From the NCBI RefSeq assembly GCF_932526225.1, contig NC_064036.1, positions 13,199,181 through 13,263,180 of the forward strand: DNA of 64,000 nucleotides, given 5' to 3'. Positions 25,901 to 37,300 of this stretch are shown one piece after another (the first letter of the stretch is position 1; each line of letters starts with the position of its first letter). The position numbers were made by a program, and so were the translations under genes. The stretch comes from Nematostella vectensis (Eukaryota; Cnidaria; Anthozoa; Actiniaria; Edwardsiidae). The notes beneath the pieces are model-generated. The model worked only from the letters and a program-made list of their open reading frames with translations, ran no database searches and was not told the DNA's origin.

Positions 25901-27668
25901 AAAGCACATCCTTTAAATTGTAAATGAAGCGTTAGGAGACAGGAAAATAGATTTGTCTACTCTGGAAGACTGGAGAACAATAAACAAACTCAACTTACTT
26001 GCAACACCAAATTTAAATCCCGAGCTGAACCCAGAAAATGACTCCGAGTTCGGGACAGTAAGCAAGAGCCTATATGCGATTATGGAGTCGAGTTGTGTGA
26101 CTGTTGTTTGTGCATGCTGTGATGTCATTCGTGGAAAACAGAAGCACAAAAGAATGCTAGCTTTTGAACATATTGCACACTATTTTTTAAACGTTCACAA
26201 AATTCAGAACATCTTTAAGCCTTGAACTAAGCACTTTATATTGATACTTGGTATTGTTATTTTTACAGGCTTTTCAGTAGCATTTACAAGAAAGTTTCTA
26301 GAGGTAAGATTTCAATAACTCTCTGTGGAAGTTTAAAAGACTACATGAGATGGTTATGTCGTCCTTGTTGCTATCCTTAGTACAATAATACTATTATGTG
26401 TTCATGTAGTAGATTTCAATGACTCTCTGTGGCATGTTGCTCTAATGGAAGTTTAAAAGACGACATGAGATGGTTATGTCGTCCTTGTTGCTATCCTTAT
26501 TACAATAATACTATTATGTGTTCATGTAGTTACTTAATTAGTTAATCTCGTGTAGAATCTAGGCACTAAGTACTGCACACGCCGTTCTGGCAGTAGACTT
26601 TCTCTAAGTCGCTTTCTCAGAGTAAACTGGCAGGCGCTAGCGTGTACCTTTATAATGACCCCTTTAGATATCGAAGTAGTTTTTATCTTTTCTAGACCCT
26701 CGGTACTTGTGTTCCGGCACTAGTGCTTCTGAGCACCTCGCAAGCCGTTCATTTCTGGCAGGCGCTAGTGTGTATGTCGATGGCGTTGTGCCTGTGTGGG
26801 GCATCCACTAGCGGCTCTCTGATGAACATACAGGACCTCTCTCCCGGGTTTGCTGGATCTATCTCCGGTGAGTGTGGCGAATATATATCCGCGTTTAGCT
26901 ATGTGGCAAATAATTATCTGCGGTAGTTGTGAAATATCTATCTGCGGTAAGTGTGGCAAATATCTATCTGCGGTAAGTTTGACAAATATGCCTCTTGGAA
27001 GACGATCTAAATTATCTGGAAATGTTATTTGGCAAATGTGCTTTGAATTCTTGAGAGACATTTATCTATCAGTCCGCGACGAGTAATTAAAATGTGAATA
27101 TGGAATTCATTCAAAGGCAACGGGTATTACCGCCGCATTTTTTTTGAATGACTGGAATTATTTTTTTTATTTCCTGACCAGGTGTTGTCTTTACAATTAG
27201 CGCAATCCCAGGTATGTAATAATCTCACGTTTACCGAAATCGTGTTTTTTAAAAACATTCCTAGTAACACAAAAGAAATGGCAGGGTAGCGATAGTGCCA
27301 ACAGTGTGGGTATCGATGGCATTTACCCGCAATCACAAAAAAAGGCTACTACTGTCCCTCATATACTACTTACTTGTGTTTGGTTAGCATTCATAGTATT
27401 GTCGGTACGTTGTTTGCAAAAAAGAACATTCCCGTGTGTTTGAGTCATCTCGTAGAAGAACCTGTAAGTCATTGTGTTGACACTTTACCGCACGCTAAAC
27501 TCAACTAGATGTTTGCCTCTCTCCCCAGGCGTCCTCGGTGTTTACGCGACCGGGTATATTCTACATGTCACTAACAGCTGGACCACGGTGTTTCAGCTGA
27601 CCGCAGTCATTTGTACCGCGGGCTGCGCTGTGTATAACGTCTTTGCCAAAGGGCATAAAATACTTTAA
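22925..27668 (+). CDS. SLC17A9: SLC17-family transporter, SLC17A9 (vesicular nucleotide transporter)-like
   Basis: Exons are 22925-23184 (ATG 22948), 23478-23691, 23935-24034, 25178-25411, 25505-25601, 25680-25767, 26269-26303, 26696-26867, 27182-27211 and 27529-27668, giving 448 aa from the ATG; SLC17A9 in vertebrates is about 436. SLC17 proteins are 12-helix major-facilitator carriers; SLC17A9 loads ATP into secretory vesicles using membrane potential. Hallmarks include GWNKRES before LVLSSFFWGYLITQIPGGF (TM2), RLALGVFQGIYYPS (TM4), CGWRWVFLSFG, SWMPTYFHENFPES, NVVPYIGNFVGK and MNIQDLSPGFAGSISG near TM10. The coding exon opens at an acceptor (gatttcag), so a 5' non-coding exon is likely upstream. 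Intron 3 contains a 19-bp minisatellite; the exon 8 donor is tandemly duplicated. Substrate assignment rests on similarity only. Confidence 0.9.
24195..25125. repeat. 19-bp minisatellite in SLC17A9-like intron 3
   Basis: About 48 diverged copies of catcatccatcatgtgtga-like units, with tat/cat and cgt/tgt variants, fill most of the intron. An inverted short array of the same unit occurs at about 27888-27960, just past the stop codon. Confidence 0.93.
25830..26224 (+). pseudogene. Unidentified protein-coding fragment in SLC17A9-like intron 6
   Basis: A frame with one internal stop reads RELKAEKHIL, stop, IVNEALGDRKIDLSTLEDW, then NPELNPENDSEFGTVSKSL and on to a stop at 26225. The composition is protein-like, but the stop and intronic position suggest a decayed retro-element or gene fragment. 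I do not recognise the family. Confidence 0.35.
26306..26530. repeat. Two-copy tandem duplication in SLC17A9-like intron 7
   Basis: The block from agatttcaataactctctgtgg to gttcatgtag is present twice (26306-26410 and 26411-26530), differing by a small insertion and a few substitutions. Confidence 0.9.
26861..26990 (+). repeat. Tandem copies of the exon 8 donor (~26 bp)
   Basis: Starting at the exon end atctccg/gtgagtgtggc, the block recurs as atccgcgtttagctatgtggc, atctgcggtagttgtg, atctgcggtaagtgtgg and atctgcggtaagtttga. The last two carry good gtaagt donors. Confidence 0.8.
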
Positions 27669-28385
27669 TGGGGATAAGATTAGATTTGTTGCCATTTTTA
27701 ATGATAAATTGCCAATTTATCTTGCATTTATGAATTTTTTGGCTTTTGGGTACCTCTTTAACTTCTGGTTATTTTATAAATGGTACAGATTCCTCCCACT
27801 GGAAAGTTTTCGTAAAATGTGGAATTGCTTGAGAGGTAGTCCACTTTTACCGGGGAGACCAGAAATTCAGGAAAATCGTGATGATGTCACACATGATGGA
27901 TGATGTCACACATGGTGGATGATGTCACACATGATGGATGATGTACCACATGATGGATGATTTACAGTTTTCCATAGAATATCTGACCGAGGCCCCAATC
28001 GACCACTATTCCCCAGGACCCCAAAAGTAGAATTTCTGGGTACAGAAGCAAATGGTACATACGTCACTCCGGAAATTCTAAAAAAAATTCTAACCATTAT
28101 GACAACCCCAGTTTCCGCCAGGTATTTATGGCTTATTGTCTGAAAATAGAAATAACGAGTCTGTTGATTGATTCATTAGTTTAAAAAAATTTAATCAAAT
28201 AGAAGATCGCTCTAAGCACGAGAGATAAGCATAAATAAGATGCACCTACATATTATTTTTCACCATTTTATACATTAATTTTATTTCAATGAAGGTGAAG
28301 CATACATTCCGTTTAATAAATCAATTTACATAGGGGCAATAAAGGATAAATGAACATACATATGTACGTTATGTTAGAAGATGTC
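27669..28385. other. Convergent intergenic region with inverted minisatellite
   Basis: This is the 3' flank between the SLC17A9-like gene (+) and the mesothelin-like gene (-). At about 27888-27960 four units of gatgtcacacatgatggat are the reverse complement of the intron 3 minisatellite 3 kb upstream. The rest shows no gene. Confidence 0.7.
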
Positions 28386-31300
28386 TTATACAAGTGTGAT
28401 AAAGGCTCGAGTAATCCAGCGAGTTATGGCCTCTTGGTAGTAATGTATTGGTATGAATAGACTCGTGGTGAACACAAAAGCTAGATGGAACTCGACACCA
28501 GCACCTCCTGAACCTGAAGAATAGAGAGACTCATTTTTTAGCCCCCGCGTGACAGTAGATGAAGTGGCCGTTGAGCTGTTCTTATATTATGAACATTTTA
28601 AGACTGAACATTTTCTTACGAGTTTTCTTTAATTTGAACTATGAAATCTCAATATGAACGAAAGGTTTTTGAGATGAATCATCCAATGATTAATACGTTG
28701 TTTGGGTATCACAGTGTCATGCGTAAAACACTTTGCAGCACTAGTATGCTTACCAGCGTCACTGATGTAGATAGAGCCCTCTTTGTCTGCCAAAACCTTG
28801 CGCTTTTCGGCAGGTAGTGCGTTCTTCTGTGCGTCTGTCACTGCCATAACTTGAGTGACATCTAACCCCTGCAGCTGAGTCACAGTGAACCCCTGCAATA
28901 AGGAGAGGGGGATAGAGATGATTCGAGAATAAGAAGAGGTCGGTGGAGATTATTCGAGAACAAGAAAAGGTGACTGGGGGCAATACGGGAACTTCTGATT
29001 GCCTATTCAAGACAAGAACATCAACACAGATCTGACTGATAACCGTCCGCGTGATCATACCCACGTAGTGTTTTATAATAGTGACGTCACTAAGAAAGGA
29101 GGAGGTACTCACCACGAACAGATCCACAGGGATCTGACCGATGGCCGTCCGCGTGATCATACCCACGTGGTCTTTTCTAATAGTGACCTCACTAAGAAAG
29201 CTGAAGGTACTCACCAAAAACAGATCCACAGGGATCTGACTGATGGCCGTCCGCGTGATCATACCCACGTGGTCTTTGCTCAATGACTTGAGCTCTGATG
29301 TCGTCATTCCACCTATGAAGTAACATGCTTATTAGCAACAAATCAGAAATTCTTGACCCTCGTTTTGACGCTGACTCTCCTGCGGTTATCTACAGCCAAT
29401 TTAAAGGGACACAGAGGACTACGTCACCAAGCGTAACTTCCATACGTTGGATCGAAGATTGAAAGAGAACTGCGTGGTTATATATCGTACGCACCTATAG
29501 CCGCGCCTGCTTCTCGAAGCTCATCCGCTGACCAAGTGCTGACAGCTCCATACACTGCAACCGCTTTTTCTTTTAATTTCTCCATCTGAGCCTCTGACCA
29601 ACCGGTAAGACTGCCCATCGGTGCTATGGCATCACTGATAATAATATGTTGAAAGTTAAACGACTATCTACTAAGGCTTCCTTGGTTATGGATCTGGGTC
29701 ATACCCGAAGGTTGCTGAGCTGATCTGGCCGATTTCTGTCGGAGTCATGGCGAGCGCAAAGTTGTTGAGTGAGGCGAGCTCGTCTCCATTGAAGCCACTG
29801 ACTTCTTTCGACTTCTGTGACTTGATCTTTTGCAAAGCGCTGGTGAGCTGAACACAGACAATCGCAAGATTGAGGAGGTATATTTTACTCCTCTGAGAAA
29901 ACGGAGTAGTAGCCTTCCGTTGGAGCAAAAGACATAGAGCTAACACTTTAAACGTCGGCGAGTGTACTCCTGTATTTACAGGCGCAAAACATCCCATCTC
30001 AACCTTGTGTTGATTTATTTCACAGGGGTGACGTCACATCTCTTACCAACTAAAGGAAGCTCGAGCAGGGCCTGGGACCATACAAATAACGCGCGTGCTA
30101 CATGTGCACACTCACTTGCTCTAGGGTGAAACCCGCTGAATCAGATGTCTGCAGGGGCTGGGATCCCAATGATTCAATGACGTCATCAGTGGAAAGAGGC
30201 ATCTTGCCTATATCTGTAGCGGTAAAGCCAACGACCACCACTCCAAGTCTATGAAGCTGATCGGAGGTGAACTGCGCGGGGTCGCTGTTCCACGCCTAAA
30301 CAAATTTCAAAGGCGAAACTTGATTTGCAAAAGCCCTGATTATAAGTTAGTATGAGCAGCATAAGTTCTGGCGGTACTTTTTCTAATCTCAAACTAAATT
30401 GGTCGGCCAAATAATATTTCTAGAATATGTCCTTAACTCACACCAAAGTGAAAGAGGTAGAATGATGTGTACGACGCAAGTATTATACATTATAATATTA
30501 TATGTATTATGCTATAATTTTTGCGTTTAGGGCACTGCTTTGGGGCTCTTTCAATCCTCAATGGATTTTATAGTTATCTAGGCCCACTCCCTCCCCCATC
30601 AATGCCTGCGATGGGACGTGAGGTGCAGGAGTAATCTTTTCTCCTTATGGATCTCAGACTTTCCAGCCAAACCCCAACCCCCATTACCTTAGCCCTTCTA
30701 CTTTGGGGCGGTTTGGGTTGTGGGGTGTTAAATTTGCACAGCCTTTATACCATCAGCCAATGAGTCGGACTTAACTGCTTTGGCTCTCCTCGCCCATGCT
30801 TGTAGCTGCTCCTGGCTGAAGCCGGGTATGGAAGCCACAGTAGAGGCGGCCTCGTCATAGGCTGCTGCATCCACGCTATCGATTTCCGCGATGGTCAGGC
30901 CCATAAGACTGTTGCCCATAGCGATCAACTCGTCACCAGTCTTGCCCGACATGTCTAGGGAACGTGTCGCATTATGTGTAACCTCAACAGTTGATTTAAA
31001 GAACACCAGCTACAGTTGTTTGACAAAAGGTTGTCGTGAACCGGCTTCGCGACAAGCCCGCATGTAAGCATGAGTAAAATTTACTGAAGCGCCTAGCTGC
31101 ATTTATCCACCGCATAACTTCAGACTTAGACACGGTAGCGGTGGCTAATATATGCTGCTAGAAGTTTTAGTGGTTTTACCATGCTCGAGGATCCAGCGTA
31201 CTTTGGGAGCGCCCGCAATGTAGGCTGGATCCTCGAGCATGTGGTTTTACCCATGCTTACATGCAGGCTTGTCGCGTAGTCGCAAAGCTAGTTCACGACA

Positions 31301-34300
31301 ACCTTTTGTCAAACGACTGTATACATACATCGGCACTAGTCGGGCCACTGACGAAACGCTAGCACAGACTTGTTCGCCAACAATAGACATTTCATTGTTA
31401 GAGTTTACCAGCATATAAAATAGCGGGTTCGCTTCATACAAACTTCATCGGCAATAAACTGCAGGGCGACTGCAGTTAGCAGGATTACCTCTCCGTTTTC
31501 TCTTTGCAGACGTTGCTCTTTCAAGTAAGCCTTCGGCTTGTTCCTTGTCGAGAGGCAAGGTTCCTAAGTAATCGATATTGCCTTCAACCCGCTCCTACAA
31601 ACACAGCAAAACAAAATAAGATAAAGTGAAAAGAACGTTTTCATTTTTTTACATAAAAAACGCTTTTTAGGAGATGTTAGCAATTAGAAAATATTCGAAC
31701 AACCCTTCGTTGTGAAAGAAAAGAACTAGAAAAGAAAACGAAAAAAAGACATTGCGGGTAAGACTAGAACCGAGGATCGAGGGATTCAAATTCAGGTGTG
31801 CTAACCGATGGGCCATCGAGGCAAAGGGAAACTTCAATGAAAAAAATAAGGTATTTATTTGGTTCCCGCTGTAATCTAAGCATCGGGTCGAAAATTCGTA
31901 AAAACGGAACTCAATTGAGACCACAGAATGATTCAATTAATCTACAATTTTAGCACAGTATAAAGTTCTAAACAGGCTTTTTCTCAAATAACTTTAAATA
32001 AAATTCTATCTACAAATTTTTCCTATAGCGATAAAAGTATTTGATTCGTCGCGAACGAAATAGAACGCTCATTTTTTTAAATGGTTCAATATTTCATGGA
32101 GTTAGCAAAAGAACTCTAAATTTCAAATTAGATTAATGTTTGCGGTTGATAACAGTTAAGAATTGGAAATATAAAACTTTAAAGATTTAGAGTTTTCAGG
32201 CTTTTCTTTGATCAAACGATAATTGATACCCAACTTGAAGAAATTGATTCGAGACCTTATAATGATTCAATCCAATTAGAACTGCGTCCATGCTTTTGTT
32301 TACTCAAAAACTAATGTTAAAAAAATTTTTAAGCACATTTTTCCTTAGAAATAAGGGGAAATGCAGTAGTTAAAAAAACACACACAATTTAACTCCTATG
32401 TCGGAAATATTTTATTGATAATTATACAGATTATCATACTGAATAAGAAAAATAATGGCATTGCTCTGGTAACATGGTAAAACAAGGCCCGAAAATAATA
32501 GAAAATGTGCCCTTCAGGATTCCTGAATCAACGAGGAACGCCTGACGCTTTCGTAAAGTGGGGTCACTTTTCGCTTGAGAGTGCGATATTATTTACATGT
32601 AAATGCTGGCAAAACCCCACGAAAACCCGTCGTATGGCAATAAAACTTGGTATGGTTTGTTTTCAAGTCCTAAACTTGATATATTGGTATAAACCCGGAA
32701 ATTAAAAGTTAATTAATGTGTGGTGAATTTGTTTTAGTCAGGTAAGGTGGGAATAAGATAAGGGTACGGTGAAGGGAGACCAAATATAAAATGAGATTAA
32801 ATGTGAGGTAAGGTGAGATGATGGTAGAGGAAAAAATATAGGATAAGAGTGCAAGAGTAGAATGAGCTCGAAATTAGTGTTGATCTCACCTCATTCATTT
32901 TGAGAAAGTCCTGTTTTGTGAATCCCGCAAGGATTATTCCTAGGTCATATATATCTGTGTCTGATAACAGCGACGGAGCATCTGCAGCCGTGCCAACGCC
33001 TCTAAGGATCAATATTCGGCTAGCTTATAAATCCGAACCTACACGCACGCAGGGATTACGATTGACGATTTGCTCAAATTACACATATCTTATGACAACA
33101 GCATAGACGGGACATGATGAATGTTATTTTTATAAATTGAAAAATAAAACATTTAACTGAGCCACCATATTGCGATTGGTTCTTGAATGATTTATTGCTC
33201 ATTAAGAATAAAAAAATCATTAAGTATACACTTATTTGGCAGGTTAAACGCTTTTTGACTAATAAATATTCGATATTCGACGCTTAGTGCTTGCTTTTTT
33301 GTGTGATTTTTAGCTCTCTAATAATATAACACATTCCATTTTTTTGAAAATCCATGAGAAATAGTGCCCGAGTGCAAACAAACGCAAGTTCAGGTGCGTT
33401 TTAATAATGAATAGCAGGTAATCGGATTCGGATTCCAAGCCAACTTGGAATATGATCAAAAAGAAACTTAGAATACATAAAAGGATTACATAAAAAGCAA
33501 ACAAGTGTAGAGAATAAATGCAAAAAGAAAAAACATTTTCGGCCACGGATGTAACTGATATTTGATTTCGCTTGTCATTTTTGCTAAAATCAACACCTTT
33601 GTCTATTTCGGTATTTTAAATCAGGTATTCATATGAATTAATAGGTTTTTTTCACCCCCAGAACCAGACAAGCACCTGCTGAAGGATATTTGTTTATAAA
33701 ATAGATGGTGTTTTTAATAAAGCAGTGTTTGCGTGATTAATACGAGATCCTTGTTTGGCTGATTTATTGCGCACCATAAACTCAAGGGATGAAAGTTACA
33801 AACACATTCCCAGAGCTGAACTGATGTTAGAGTATGGCCGGGACATATGAACGTTCGCCAACATCATAGAAGTTTCCATAGCTACCGGTTTAAATATCGA
33901 ACATGTTAGCAAGGTGGTACATAATTCGGCAACGAGTACATTAACTTCGAGTGCTAATGGTTAGAATAACACGGGGGTCAAAGAATATGTTGACTTGAGG
34001 ATCCATCGTGCAATGAACGACAGCTCGTCCATTGCGTGCTCAAGCCACAAGCTGGAGGTGGGTATCCTACTGGCGGTCAATTGCGTCTCGGCAATTGCAA
34101 CCTCCTTGTTGAATACCCTGGTCATCATGGCAATCTGGAAGACACCGGCCTTGCACACTCCTTCGCGTTATCTCCTCGCGAGTTTGTCCATCCTGGACCT
34201 CTTTAATGGATGCGTCGTCCAGCCAGGGTTCATTGGTTACTTGGCCCTTCTCTTTGCTGACTGGTGTGATACGAAATACGCGTTATTAGTGACCCTTCAT

Positions 34301-37300
34301 CGGTTGGCGTACTTTTGCGGTGCGATGTCCCTTTATGTAATGGCCCTGATGGCTCTCGATCGCCTATTGGTCGTGAAACTTCTCGTGGCTTACCGAGTGG
34401 TGGTAACAACGAGACGAGTACTTATTGCTGTATCTGGAGCGGTTGTGATCAAGGCAGTAATTTATTCCCTCATCCCTGCTCACTTCGAGATACTCAAATT
34501 AGTTGGGTACATATTCTCAGTGTTGTACCTGAGTGCAATCATTGTGTTTTATGCCATGGCTATAGTATACCTTCGAAGGCATTCCTCCCTAGTTAGTCCA
34601 ACGGCCTCTGATGATCAACCCGCTGGCGATGAGGTGTTTAGCGTCTGTAAGTACCGTAAGAGTTTCGTAACTATGGTTATCGTGCTGGCGTCTAGTCTCG
34701 TTGCGTACGTACCAGTGCTGTGCTTTTTTGCTGTCGTGCGGGATCTCTCCCTGACACGTGTTCTAGACGTTGTACGAATGCTGTTTGTTGAGATACTGAC
34801 AGCGCTCCTGACATCCCTCGTGAACCCCATAATCTACTTGTGGCGTATGAGAGATCTCCGAGGTGCGACCAAGTCAATTATCTGGTGTCGCGACTAGGGT
34901 TACGTGACTCGTGAATCCCATCATCTCCTTGTGGCGTACGAGAGATCTCCGAGGTTCGACCAGATCTATTATCTGGTGTCTCATAAACCCTATAATGTTA
35001 CGGGCTTTCGCGGGTCTGGAACCAGGGTAATTATAATAAGAGGGGTACAAGAAACATGTGACTCACCGGTAGGCATCCTTGGCCTTCGAAGCAAGCGCTT
35101 TCAGCTGATCCTTATCGAAGCCTTGGACTTGACCGATGGAGGAAACGGCACCTTTAAACGCGTCTGCGTCTAACTGGCCGATCTCCTTTGAAGTTAAACC
35201 AGCTCCCAGGCCGCCCATATCAAGGAGCTCGTCGGACGTAAGCTGTGAAGGTTTTAAAATACTTACAAGCCCTCGCGCCCTGGCCTAAAAGAAAAAAAAC
35301 AATTGATTTCACACAATAACTCGCACTTTGGCCTTAAATAAAATAACAATCGGACTTTACACAAGTTAAGCAATCAACTGCCTCGACAGTCAAACGATAC
35401 GCCAGAACCATTGAGCGACAGATGCTTGCAACTTGTATAAATCTCAGGCTACGTATAGTCTCTCGTTAAAAGCACGCCAGTAAAGCGTCATCAAGTCTGT
35501 GTTATGTACGGATGTTTTAAAATGGTCTTACTTGCCGCGCACAAGGCAACCGATGCTGAAGGATTAAGGCGTGAAGCAAGCCCGTTAATGTTTTGTAGAT
35601 AGTAAGCATGTAATTTTTTTTAGTAAGCCCGATACCGTAAATGATCTAATCAACGCCCGGCACGTTTATCAAATTTCGATGGTCCGAGAGGAGGCGTTTA
35701 TTAGGGTGGGGCGTTCTTTACAAACTATAAAAATATAACAACCCACGTGCAATGGGGTTCTAGTCTTAGTCAGGATCACGTTAAATTAAAGCCTGCGTAG
35801 CAAGCATTTGTCATTATATAACAGGGGGGAGGGCTGCTATGTTTATGGGGAGAGTTACAATTTTTTGAGCGCCGATTTGGGGGAGGGGCCTTACCGGTTA
35901 ACATAAGAGAAAGCATTTTTTTTCTTGGCAAAGTACCTAGTCTTGTTTATAGTACATCACGGCATCGTAGCAAGATTGCTAATACAGTCATAAAATCTTA
36001 TGGTTCTCCTGGTTGAAATTGTCGTACGTATCTCACTGCTAGACTATAATTTTAATAAAGTAAACCGGATATTTTAGGGGGTCTCCTCTAAGCATATCCC
36101 GTTGTCTCAATATTCTCTACCTGAATAGGTTTTACACTCCCTTTCGTGAAATAGTGTGGAATCGACCGAAAGTTTACATGAACGAAGTTAATGGATTTAC
36201 ATTCTTTTTGTTCTGGGGGAAGGCCTTAATTTTTGGGCCCTTTTTGGGGGAGGGTCAATGGGGAGGGGGGGGGGCAAAGTTCGAACCGGAAAAAATTCAA
36301 CTAAGCAGCCCCCCCCCTTCCCCCGATAAGTAATGACCCTTCCCTTACCGAAATTCCTATGCGAAGAAGGCCTCAAAGGAACAATGAACATCACAACAAC
36401 TCAAAGTGTTTGAAAATATCATTTTTTAGGCTGGGAGGGAGGGTAGGGGGGGTGGGGGTGGGTGGCGTTTTCAGAGAGGGACATTCATTTCAAACTTGTA
36501 AGCTTGTGGGGGCATTTATTAGATAGGAGGCGTTCCTTAGATAGGGGGTGTTTATTAGATCATTTACGGTAATGTTTTTTTTTTTTAACTTGCTCACCAA
36601 CAGTTTCAAAGCGCTGCGTGTTTTCTTAGTGATGAGGTCTCGCGGTAACCCTGTCATATCCGCCTCACTCATCTGTCGCACCGCCTCGGCCGAGATGTCT
36701 ACTGAAAGCGCGTCTAACTCTTCTGCAGTCAGTTCCACCGTCAGGTTGCCGAGCACCAGTAGCTGATCCTCTGTCATAGACGAGAAATTGCTGGGCGTTT
36801 CCAAGAACAGTTGCCTCTTGTATTGGCTCAGTATCATTTCCCTCTACAGGCATAAGCAACGCGTCAATGCACCCTAAGTATAATTCCACTAGACGGGCGT
36901 AAGAAACGCGTCAAAAACATTCTGTATCATTCCACTAAGTATCATTTTATGTCTACATGTCAAGGACGGCATCAATTCCTTCTTCTAAGAGACCGCCCAG
37001 CGAGCAAAGATTTCCTCCTTTGGGCGGATGTGAGCTTCTCTCATGTGCAGTGAATGGAATTAATTTTCGAGAATTTCCTGGTAATGCTAACTCACCTGTC
37101 CTGCGGTAAATCCACCGCGTGCTGCAAGCATCTCCAAGACGTCCTCGAACATGTCATTGGGAAAACGCTGAAGCAGTTCTTTCCACACCCCTATGAGCAG
37201 ACCTTTCAACTTCCTTAAACACATTTGGAAGAGAGTATTATCGTATGGTAAGGCTCCGGTAAGATTCTGACTACAAGTACAGAAATTTGCAAAATAAGCT

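Noticed and set aside
30955-31020. Possible exonisation of MITE terminal sequence as a splice acceptor (ctgtag/ctggtg)
   Set aside because: Phase is wrong for the upstream exon. The acceptor ttccctag/ac at 30955/30954 gives a closed reading frame, so the MITE is not needed.
31750-31815. Functional tRNA gene on the minus strand
   Set aside because: A- and B-box-like motifs are present, but a clean acceptor stem and anticodon arm could not be drawn and the flanks repeat elsewhere, so it is treated as a tRNA-derived repeat.
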